Assembly: GCA_029718625.1 (NCBI GenBank)
Contig: CM056391.1
Span: 844,162 to 908,161 of the forward strand
Direction: 5' to 3'
From: Synaphobranchus kaupii
Lineage: Eukaryota; Chordata; Actinopteri; Anguilliformes; Synaphobranchidae
Length of the DNA: 64,000 nt
Shown: piece by piece, positions 40,201 to 50,700 of the stretch
Numbering within the stretch: the stretch's first letter is position 1
How the letters are laid out: each line of letters begins with the position of its first letter
Program-made: the position numbers and the translations under genes
The notes under the pieces: generated by a model
What the model saw: only the letters and a program-made list of their open reading frames with translations
The model's database searches: none
What the model was told of the DNA's origin: nothing

Positions 40201-40370
40201 GGGGCCAGAGGCAGGTGTGAGTGGAGCAGAGGCACACAGTCCGTCACGCACACAGCGCCCCCTGCTGGGGTGGAGGACAAAAGGACGCCGTTCACACTGC
40301 AGCGCGGAAACAAACAGGCGTGCAGGTACATCTTCACATAAGCCAAGCAGGACAGCTCAACCTCCCCCAT
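33788..40370 (-). CDS. emc9: ER membrane protein complex subunit 9, complete
   Basis: EMC8/9 are MPN-like, cytosolic-face subunits of the ER membrane protein complex that inserts transmembrane proteins. Five minus-strand exons: 40370-40176, 38269-38193, 37565-37496, 36955-36861, 33968-33788. They join in frame to 618 nt, 205 residues plus stop, near the human EMC9 length. Family landmarks are MGEVELSCLAYVKM at the start, CVTDCVPLLHSHL, VGYYQANA, ALKIADKIAE, RVPPIVMYE, and near the end LVDFDSHLDDITKDWTNQ. The MGEVE start favours EMC9 over EMC8. An acceptor lies just before the ATG, so the leader has an upstream exon, possibly with its donor at 41185. It is convergent with irf9. Introns 1, 2 and 4 carry transposons and minisatellites. 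Confidence 0.93.
34158..34446 (-). mobile_element. tRNA-derived SINE, inverted copy
   Basis: On the minus strand it has a tRNA-like head with a B-box-like GCTCGATCCCC, a GC-rich body (CCAGATCCGAGCATGGCC) and the tail ACACGGGGGGAATTGAATTA. It matches the plus-strand copy at 34655. Confidence 0.8.
34655..35035 (+). mobile_element. tRNA-derived SINE, direct copy
   Basis: A-box-like TGGTACAGCGG and B-box GGTTCGCGCCC are followed by the same body and tail as the inverted copy 209 bp away. The heads face each other within emc9 intron 4. Confidence 0.8.
35329..36651 (-). mobile_element. hAT-like non-autonomous element with BED-like exon
   Basis: The terminal repeats are CAGACCTGCCAACC and its complement, with CATAAC present at both flanks. 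On the minus strand around 35818-36010, one frame starts with an acidic MMSDDDED run. A +1 frame then reads a BED/ZBED-like segment ending FCTLCN followed by VDISHQGAS and a donor-like GTAAT. This looks like the first exon of a hAT transposase; the catalytic part is gone. A further inverted-repeat pair (35450-35500 and 35680-35730) marks a nested smaller element. Confidence 0.65.
36522..36551. repeat. (TA)n microsatellite
   Basis: About 14 TA units inside the hAT-like element. Confidence 0.9.
37236..37341 (+). repeat. (CA)n-rich stretch in emc9 intron 3
   Basis: CA repeats broken by CAGACAGACAAGACAGAG, between emc9 exons 3 and 4. Confidence 0.85.
38978..40054. mobile_element. TIR element with internally amplified end
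   Basis: The left end GGGCTGTGTCCGAATCAGAG has its exact complement at 40031-40054. The left end is also the unit of a tandem array that fills half the element. It has no coding capacity and lies in emc9 intron 1. Confidence 0.8.
38983..39520 (+). repeat. 54-bp satellite built from the transposon end
   Basis: About ten copies of a 54-bp unit (AATCAGAGCCCTATCTACTG, CGCCCTGTCTCCTGCGTACA, GTGCACTGTGTCTG). Being a multiple of three it gives long artificial frames on both strands. Confidence 0.93.
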
Positions 40371-41600
40371 CACTGTGTGCGACAAAAAAAGAGGCTCGAA
40401 TGTAGCAATCACACAACATGCGATGGACTTGATACTGCAGCTTGTACCAGAACTACAATACAATAAAACACACCAGAATATGTTGGTTGGGCATGAATGC
40501 TCCACTTCAATAAGGTTTGCAAACACAGTTCTAAAATATTAAGATAACTGTTGGCTAATTGCTTTCCTGTGATGCTAACTACAAGCCAACGTGTACTTTA
40601 GCTAGCAATGTGGTCGGCACTACAAAGGGCAGCTAGCCACGTGAGCTAGCTAAAGTTAGCTCATATGCTTCGTAAAATTAAATTGTGAGTTCAAGAGTAG
40701 AACAGTTCTGCATAAATATAAAACAATGTCATACGTCGGAAGCAGAAGGCAGCTAACGTTAAATGAACACAGCTAACGTTAAAGTACAGACTGTGTGATT
40801 TCTAGCCCAGTAGCCAAGCTACCTAAACAATGAGCGAACAAACCAACAAAAGCATTTTCCTAAAACTGTGCGTTACCCAGCTAGCCACAACAATTTAGGA
40901 TATTGTATCGCGTACTCCTAACACTACAGGCAAAGCTATCCAGCACAATCGATTTTTATTGTTGAGTCAAAACCGTTAAATTCTATATGCACTAGCCAGC
41001 AAGCCACAGCAGTTGCTGACACCCGAAATTGTATCTGGCCACAAAACTTGTCGTTGCTCAATGTAATACACATGGAAAAAACTGTTTAGCAAAAATGAGT
41101 GTCTGCCTAGAAATATCAAAACCAATGTCAGCTATAATTGCCATCGAAGATCGTTAATGTTAGCTAGATAATCCACACTTCTTACCGTTCAATGCGCAGT
41201 AGTGGCTTGCTTGCAAATAACGTAATGCAAAACGAGCAATATTAAAATAGTTCTAAAACACCAATTTTATTATTAAAACATGTTGTGGAAAATATTTAAC
41301 TTAATCGTAAAATCAATAATATAAATGTAGTTGCTGTATTGGTGCATGTAAGCTAACGCTAGTGGTAACGGTAGCTAAAGCTGTGAATTCAGCGTTTCCT
41401 GTCCTACAATGGTGGTGTATTATGATTGGCTTGAATTCCCAAATACATGAATATCCTAACGCGATTGGTGGACATTTATGACATTTCGTTTTGAGGGCGG
41501 AACTCCATTGTTGTACTTCCGTGTTTCTCTCTGTAGGATCAGGATTGGTTAGGCACAGTTGTGTGGGCATGACGCAGTGATGGTAATGGCGATTGAACAC
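40371..41600 (-). promoter_or_regulatory. emc9 upstream region and leader
   Basis: An acceptor (TCGCACACAG on the minus strand) ends two bases before the emc9 ATG. A plausible leader donor, ACG|GTAAGA, is at 41186/41185. Further up, an ETS-type ACTTCCG lies near 41515. The promoter is probably around 41190-41600. No CpG-rich island is obvious. Confidence 0.45.
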
Positions 41601-42240
41601 AGGAGGAGGGGGGATCAGTGACTGGGAGTGCCTGGCTGGGACTAAGGTACTTAGGAATAACCGATGTGACAGTAACTTAGCTTACTTAAACCCATATTCA
41701 TCATCAATGGGTACCAATACCTCAGGACATGGGAGTAGCTTCTTCCCACGTGCCATCGCACTCATGAACAGGCAAGCCACACACTACAATCATTCAGCAT
41801 CTCAACACTAACTCAATATGGCCACTTTACCTGCTGGAACCAAACATTTGCACGTTGACTGCTAGACTATACCATCATAATAATCAGAGATGGCATAATG
41901 TACGTATTCTCACAACATATAATGTAGGCCTATAATGTGCAAAATGATGTACATATTTCATAGTTTCTACCAGGTTCAATACCAGTGAGCAAATTATCTG
42001 CATCTAGAGTGATGGGAATCTAGGTTGAGAGACGTTTTGACACGTTTATATGTAAACGGACTAGGTTAACCCAATATAGCTCATGTTTTACCCCCAGGCT
42101 ACGTACTAATGTGCTCGTAAACTTTCACTTCTCAACCAAATGTAGTCGGGTTTTCATCAGAATGCCTCGGCAGCTTTTCACCGACTTTTCACCACAAGAA
42201 ATATTCACTGGGATCCTGTGCACTTGTTTATAATATGAAA
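41601..42240. other. spacer, weak LINE 3' fragment
   Basis: At about 41700-41775 a short frame SFFPRAIALMN resembles the C-terminal end of some vertebrate LINE ORFs. Otherwise no feature is recognised. Confidence 0.35.
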
Positions 42241-42244
42241 TTCT

Positions 42245-42945
42245 TTGGCCCAAAAACAGCCACTGCAAGCCCAACAACAGCCACTGCAAGCCCAACAACA
42301 GCCACTGCAAGCCAAACAACAGCCACTGCAAGCCAAACAACAGCCACAGCAAGCCCAACAAAAGCCACTGCAAGCCCAACAACAGCCACTGCAAGCCAAA
42401 CAACAGCCACAGCAAGCCAAACAACAGCCACTGCAAGCCAAACAACAGCCACAGCAAGCCCAACAACAGCCACTGCAAGCCCAACAACAGCCACTGCAAG
42501 CCAAACAACAGCCACAGCAAGCCAAACAACAGCCACTGCAAGCCCAACAACAGCCACTGCAAGCCCAACAACAGCCACTGCAAGCCAAACAACAGCCACT
42601 GCAAGCCCAAGAACAGCCACTGCAAGCCCAACAACAGCCACTGCAAGCCCAACAACAACCACTGCAAGCCAAACAACAGCCACTGCAAGCCCAACAACAG
42701 CCACTGCAAGCCAAACAACAGCCACTGCAAGCCCAACAACAGCCACTGCAAGCCCAACAACTAGGGTTGCCAACCGTCCCTTGAAATAAGGGACGATCCC
42801 TTATCAGTTCAATAAGGCTTATTGAACAGATAAGGGATCGTCCCTTATTTCAAGGGACGGTTGGCAACCCTACCAACAACAGTCACTGCAAGCCAAACAA
42901 CAGCCACTGCAAGCCCAACAACAGCCACAGCATGGACAATATACA
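42245..42945 (+). repeat. 21-bp minisatellite
   Basis: About 25 copies of CAACAACAGCCACTGCAAGC plus C (with CCCAA/CCAAA variants) to 42761, then about two more after a 111-bp insertion. Because 21 is a multiple of three, all frames without a stop stay open on both strands; no gene is implied. Confidence 0.93.
42762..42872. mobile_element. palindromic hAT-like MITE with 8-bp TSD
   Basis: 111 bp, two 55-base arms around a single central base (42817), complementary except for one mismatch pair. It starts TAGGGTTGCCAACCGTCCC and is flanked by CCAACAAC on both sides (42754-42761, 42873-42880). An 8-bp duplication and TAGGGTTG ends fit hAT. Confidence 0.88.
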
Positions 42946-44704
42946 CACAAGACTAATAACTGCATGACATAAAGTGGAAATCCACCAAACACACAGGTAA
43001 TACTAAAGGTAAATGTTGCATCCTCATCTGCATTCAGTCACTATGGTGACATCACAGTTCCTCGTGTTATACTCAGTAGCCTGTACTGTACTTGTTGTTC
43101 CCTTTGTGTATCTGGATTTTCGATAAAATGAAAACTGATCGTGACAAGACACTTGACAATAATTAGTTTAGCATTGTACTATAAAGCATAAACCCTATGG
43201 TGTTTGAGTGCTTTTATGAATGACAGCGACCTCATTGAAAGTATTCGTAAAAAGATTACTGAATGATTATTCATTTCGTAAATGTAAGCCAGCAAATACT
43301 TTGGAATCGCCCACGGAATCATGGAGTCTGGTCATTCTGTGTTTATATGTAAATGTATTCTATAGCCTATAGGCATGTTGTTGGCTGGCCATGCCTAGCC
43401 CTTTTGTAGCCTGCTCAAGTGTCACTGCTCACCAAGGAAGGCTTAGCGTATACCTCACAGGAAGTAACACTCGATCTGTTCACAATGGCCAGAGTTTGCC
43501 TACACAGAACCTTAATTATTACAGTTTCTTTTTCTGCCTTATTCAATTTGCTTTTCAAAATAAATGAATAAATAAATGGTGGCTCTCATTTCTGTATTTT
43601 TCTATCCTGGGAGAAAACCTTACAACCGGCTCATTTATTTATGTATTTATTTATTCAAAACTATGTATATTTATTTGAACGATTTGTGAAGTTTATTCTT
43701 ACTTCCACTTTTATTTTATTCCTATTTCCACTTTTTAATTAAATTTTTTCCAGATATTTTTCTATTAACACTTTACGTCTTAGGATGTGTGATTACCTGA
43801 TATTTATTATGAATTAAAAGATACAGTAAATCCTGTCTTTCTTGTATTTTCAGTCTTAAATCAGCTACGAGCTCACATCAGTTTACCTTTGCCTATCTGT
43901 CCACACAAACATAACTGCCATCTATTCACAGGTCTCATACGTATATTTTTATTATTATTATTTATTATTATTTTTTCCCCAATTTTATTGTATACCTGGC
44001 ACATATCTGTCTGTCTGTATGTCGGTGTGGCTTACTGTGGGGTTGAACTTTGGCTCAGTAGTTGCTGGGTGAGGAAACACAGCTGCTTCCTGTGTCGGGA
44101 ACTTATAATAAAAGCATATCTATCTGTGGTGAATGAGGGTCTGTACTAGCCAACATTCAGCTGCAACACAAACGGCAAGTTGGCATTCACTTGAACCATT
44201 CAAGGTGATTCCTCATTAATTCACATTGTTTTTGTTTGCAGTGGTACCATGTACTATGGATTCATTATATGAGGGTGTGTTTTTTCTTAAAATATTTCCC
44301 CTTCGGTAAGTGAATATTCAAGAAATATCTATAACGTGTATGATCAAATCTAGTGTTTCCGTTCCAGTGGAACTGTCGTAGAACATGTCCTTGTGTTTTA
44401 ACATTAAATGAGTGCTCATACATTTATAATAAAATATATGTATCTCTATATTATTATTTTAATATTCATTTAAAAATATATATTTTATCTGTATATATGA
44501 GGCCAAATATATCATATAGCACACTGCCTTCAGTAGTGAATGTGGTGTTGAAGAGGTTTATTATTCATTTGGTTTTGTTCTTTTATAAACATCTCTTAAT
44601 CTCCCTTTGTTTGGTATCTAATGGGTCTTTTCTTAATGAATATTTAAGGAATTAATATTGACATTTGGGAAGCAGTGAGGCTATCTCATCATCCATAAGG
44701 AGAC
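42946..44704. other. spacer upstream of the Siglec-like gene
   Basis: AT-rich sequence without a recognised gene. A TATA-like or initiator context for the receptor could not be assigned with confidence. Confidence 0.5.
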
Positions 44705-47700
44705 ATGAATGGAACATGGTGCTTCTTTGTCATTGGCTGTTGCTTACTGTCAGGTGAGTGTTACCTGGTCCTAATGACCAAATGCTACTAACGCAAAGCT
44801 TTTGTCACTGTCACAGTTTCATGAAGAGGCTAACTGGGGGGAATTAACAGGACGTTGCTGTAAAAGCGCATGCATGCACAGTCAACCTACACTGTATAAA
44901 TTAAGGTGAAATAAAAAATTTATTTGTAGAGCACATACATTTGGTTAGAAGAGAGGATGCTCTGAATGTAGCTGCTCTGAATGTAGCTTTACAAATGTTT
45001 GTACCTCAAAGGTTTTGGGTTCAAATTGCAGTGGGAGCACTGGCATTCTGCCCTTTGAGCAAGGTACTTAAGCTGAATTGCCTTGCGAAAAATGAAAGTA
45101 AATGCAATAGAATGAGTAGGACACAGTTATATATCGCATACCTAAACTACACTGACAAAATATTTCTACATCATTTTCCCCTTCAGTGCAGCTAACAAAA
45201 ATCAGTGTGCTCTCATAGTCAACAAGATTAGAAATGTTGGTACAGACCATGGCGCTTAAAGAATCCCCCTGCTGCGTTTGGCTCCTCCTACCTCACACGT
45301 CACGCCGCATTACAATTATAAATGTTCGTACAGACCATGGGCATATTTCATGCAGGTCTTTACATTACATTAGAATTATTTGGCAGGAACTTTTATCCAA
45401 AGCAACGTACAATAAGTGCATATTGAAGGTCATTGACGCGACTACAAAGCAGATCCGACAAAGCACAACTTTCTCATAACATAGGAGCCATCCCTAGTAA
45501 TGAACATAGAATATAGTACACACAGTAAGATATACATTCTGAACTATAAAATAGCAAAAAACACTTCAAAAACAAGTTCAATAGAAAACAAGCAAAAAAA
45601 CAGGAAGCAAGTGCTATAGAATTGGCCCTAGGTAGGTAGTTTAGTCGAGGTGGAGTCTGAAAAAGGGAGTTTGTTCCACCACTGGGGAGCTAGGGTGGAA
45701 AAGCTCTGCAGTGGGGACGAGCGAGAGCCGTTATCACGGAGGGAGGGAAGTGCAAGTCGCCCTGCAGCAGCAGAGCCAAGTGCTGGATTAAGTCCTTTAG
45801 GCTTTACAATACTGTATGTTATATTTTGAAGGTGCTCTGTGCGACTGGTCAGTCTCTATGCCACAGAGGATAGAGGCTCTGGCTGGCTCCTGTGTGCTCA
45901 TCCCATGTGAATTTGAAGTCCCAGAAGACCAAGTAGCCAAACTGAAGAAACCAGCCATTGGGGTGTGGAGGAAAAGCTCCAGGCGGTTTTATGGTAGTGT
46001 CGATGTATACAACTCGTCACATCGCCAGAACATCCTTCAGGGCGAGATCATCGGGGACCTGATGCAGAAGAACTGCACCTCCATTTTGGATGCCATTCCT
46101 AGGAATTACACTGATGTGTACTACTTCAGAATTGAGACTGGTTTCATGTACACTTTTAAAGACAAGGTCACCATCAATGTCATAGGTAATCACGAGCTAT
46201 TCCTTTTGCATATAATTCAGATTCTTAATTATTACAAATAATCGGCCAATAGCGGAAACTTATGTTCTCTATATTATGATAACAGCAAACACATTCTCAA
46301 ATTCGAAACCCACAGCCAATGTGTTCTTCCACAGCATGCAAAATACTTGCAAAATTATTTCCCAAATGGTTGATATATTTAAAAAGCTATATTCATTTTA
46401 ATTTATTATTTTTTGTAAAATATATTCCGTACAATAACTGGGTGTCGTACAAATTTCTCGAGGTTGGTTTGCACTTTTCTCACTTAGATCTCCTGCCCCT
46501 CAAAAGGTCTCTGCCCGGCCCTGTTCTCTACCTTGTATTGCATTGTTTTAAACTTTTTCTGTTTTTTAAAATTTATTTCTATTTTTTAAAAATGTAATTC
46601 TGTTTCTTTCTTTCTTGCCATTATCAACAAAACAATTTTCACAAGAAAAGATTAGACAAATTGTTTCAAGTTTAATTGCAAATAAATGCGAGACCTGCCT
46701 GAGACAGTCTGTACCATTCTCCCGTAGCCTCTCCACGCAAACCCCAGGTGACCTCGATGGGTATGGTAATGGAGGGGACCCCTGTGAATCTGATCTGCAC
46801 AGCTTTGGCCCCCTGCCCCCGGCTCCCCCCAGCCCTGACCTGGTACCCCCCCGAACTGGGGCGCGTCGAGAACACGCTGCTCGGAAATCCGGACGGGACC
46901 AGAACCGCGTCCTCCACGCTGAGCTTCGTGGCCTCGCATCTCCACCACGGGGATATCGTCTGCAGCGCTGTCCACCCCCTGCAGCAAGGGGGCGGTAGCG
47001 AGCGAGCAGAGGAGGCTGTCGCTCTCAATGTCCTGTGTAAGAGGCCAGACCCAATCTGTACACATTACACTATAGCAGTGGTCCCCGACCCTGTTCCTGA
47101 CATCTACCGTCCTGTAGGTTTTCATTTCAACCCTAATTTGGCACACCTGATTCTACTAATTAGCAGCTCAACAAAATCTCTAACTGTTGAATGAGGTGTG
47201 CTTTGTTAGGGTTGGAGTGAAAACCTACAGGATGGTAGATCTCCAGGAACAGGGTTGGGGACCACTGATGTAAAGCTTGCATTCTAATGCACACCGCAGG
47301 GTATGGTACAAGCTTGACTTGCTCACCCTTCAATTCAGTGGTTTATCTTAGTTTTCTTAGCCATTTTGCACATGCAATAGTATTTTTTTCCCACTGTGCC
47401 ATAGGGTGTTTTAATTTACACCCTACAGGCCAAAGTACTATGTACAAGAGCTAGGACCAGTGCCTCACTGACAGTAGCTGGTATTGTGAGACAGAGCGAA
47501 TGTAGTGGTTACTGACTGACTTAGACCCACCTTTTCTCAGGCAGTATGACAATGCATCCATCCCATTGTCCTCATAAATAAGGTCATAAGAGCTGCTCCA
47601 TTCTATACCAGTGTGTTTTGATGCTGGGATTTATAGTCCAACTGACATATACTGTATTTCAGACCTGGATCAAATATGTATCTTTATATCTAAAGCACTT

Positions 47701-50700
47701 AAGATGGCGGTAAAGTTGAAGATACTGCAGATCTTTGCCACTAGCCACTTGCCCGAATCACATGAGAGAATTTAATAACGTTATTGTTAACATTGATGAA
47801 AATATAAATGTTATATTTAAAAGAAAAACGGCATGTGTGAAAGCAGAGGGGTGTGGAACTGACTACCCAGGGCCTGAAGGCAGGGGAGGGGGCCTCCTAA
47901 AGCCAAACATTGCTTCAGGAAGGGGGCCTCGCAGAGACTGCATTTGCACAGGGCCCAGAATTTCATGCTTCAAACCCTGTGAAAGTCCCCACACCAAATA
48001 TGGACAGTGTAAAGAAGCAGAGTGTCTCATTCACTAACTCACTCACTCACTAACATACTCACTCATTAACTCGCTCATTCACTCACTCACTCACTCACTA
48101 ACATACTCACTCATTAACTCGCTCATTCACTCACTAACTCACTCACTAACATACTCACTCATTAACTCGCTCATTCACTCACTAACTCACTCACTCACTA
48201 ACATACTCACTCATTAACTCGCTCATTCACTCACTAACTCACTCACTAACATACTCACTCATTAACTCGCTCATTCACTCACTAACTCACTAACATACTC
48301 ACTCATTAATTCACTCATTCACTCACTCACTAACTCACTCACTCACTCACTAACATACTCACTCACTCACTCACTAACATACTCACTCATTAACTCACTC
48401 ATTCACTCACTAACTCACTCACTAACATACTCACTCATTAACTCGCTCATTCACTCACTAACTCACTAACATACTCACTCATTAACTCACTCATTCACTC
48501 ACTAACTCACTCACTCACTCACTAACATACTCACTCAGTAACTCGCTCACTCACTCACTCACTCACTCACTCTCTAACATACTCACTCATTAACTCACTC
48601 ATTCACTCACTAACTCACTCACTAACATACTCACTCATTAACTCGCTCATTCACTCACTAACTCACTAACATACTCACTCATTAACTCACTCATTCACTC
48701 ACTAACTCACTCTCTCACTCACTAACATACTCACTCAGTAACTCGCTCACTCACTCACTCACTCACTCACTCACTCACTCACTCACTAACATACTCACTC
48801 ATTAACTCGCTCATTCACTCACTAACTCACTCACTCACTCACTAACATACTCACTCAGTAACTCGCTCACTCACTAACTCACTCACTCACTCACTAACAT
48901 ACTCACTCAGTAACTCGCTCACTCACTCACTCACTCACTCACTAACATACTCACTCATTAACTCGCTCATTCACTCACTAACTCACTCACTCACTCACTA
49001 ACATACTCACTCAGTAACTCGCTCACTCACTAACTCACTCACTCACTAACATACTCACTCAGTAACTCGCTCACTCACTAACTCACTCACTCACTCACTA
49101 ACATACTCACTCATTAACTCGCTCATTCACTCACTAACTCACTCACTAACATACTCACTCATTAACTCGCTCATTCACTCACTAACTCACTCATTAACTC
49201 GCTCATTCACTCACTAACTCACTCACTAACATACTCACTCATTAACTCGCTCATTCACTCACTAACTCACTCACTCACTCACTAACATACTCACTCAGTA
49301 ACTCGCTCACTCACTAACTCACTCACTCACTCACTAACATACTCACTCAGTAACTCGCTCACTCACTAACTCACTCACTCACTCACTAACATGCTCACTC
49401 AGTAACTCGCTCACTCACTAACTCACTCACTCACTCACTAACATACTCACTCATTAACTCGCTCATTCACTCACTAACTCACTCACTAACGTACTCACTC
49501 ATTAACTCGCTCATTCACTCACTAACTCACTCACTAACATACTCACTACTCGCTCATTCACTCACTAACTCACTCACTAACATACTCACTCATTAACTCG
49601 CTCATTCACTCACTAACTCACTCACTCACCTCCATGCTCACTAACTCACTCACTAACATACTCACTCATTAACTCGCTCACTCACTCACTCACCAACATA
49701 CTCACTCATTAACTCACTCATTCACTGACTAACTCACTCACTAACATACTCACTCATTAACTCACTTACTAACTCACTCACCTCCATGCTCACTTAGTCA
49801 CTCACTCACTCACTAACTCACTAACCTACCTCCATGCTCACTCCCTCAGACTCCCCAAAGAACACGTCCGCCTCAGTGAGTCCCTCTGAACTGGTTACTG
49901 CGGGCACCACCGTCAACCTGACCTGCAGTAGCGATGGCAACCCGCAGGTGGCGCACTACTCCTGGTTCAGGGTGAGGGGCGGTGAAGTGACCGCGGTGGG
50001 GTGGGAGAGGACGCTCACCCTGAACCTGACTGAGGGTCACGTGGGTCTGTACCACTGCCAGGCCCAAAATGAGCACGGGAGGCAGAACTCCACCGCAGTA
50101 CAACTGCATTTGCAAGGTCAGTCATTACAATGGCACACTTTAGTGCCCTATAATATTTACTATTTAATACAAATAATACTATTATTGTTGTTATTACTGT
50201 TATTAATGTTGTTACAATACTACCACTACTACTACTACTACTAATAATGATAATAATAGTCTTGTTCTTCATCATCTTCTTCTTCTTATTATTATTATAG
50301 AAGTAGTAGCAGTAGCAGTATAGTAGTTGTAAAAACAGTAGCAATGACACTCTTGTTTAATAATAACAGCGATAATAGGAGTAATCCTGTAACGTTCCGT
50401 TCCCGTCCTGTCCGTTTTCCATGTTTTCCTTGTTTCCTTCCGTGTCATGTTGGATCCCTTGTCCGTGTTTCCCTCCTGGCTGTGGACTGGGCGTCTCCCT
50501 CGGGTACTTTTGGTTTCATTTTCCACTTTAGCTTCCGCCTATCACTCGCCCCTCTCGTTACTCACATTCCTCACTGCTGTGCTTCGGCAATCACTCCTGA
50601 TTTAACATCACACCTGTTTCTCGTTTTCTCCTTCACTTCCGGCACCATTTAAACCCCTGGCTGGCTGCTATTCAGCGCCAGTTCGTTGACTAACCTACCG

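Noticed and set aside
42205..42789. Gln-rich, Thr-Ala-rich and Leu-Trp-rich frames on both strands
   Set aside because: The 21-bp unit keeps all stop-free phases open, so open frames carry no coding evidence here.
48028..49848. CRISPR-like spaced repeats
   Set aside because: Units are continuous 4-bp-based satellite variants without unique spacers, in a vertebrate intron.
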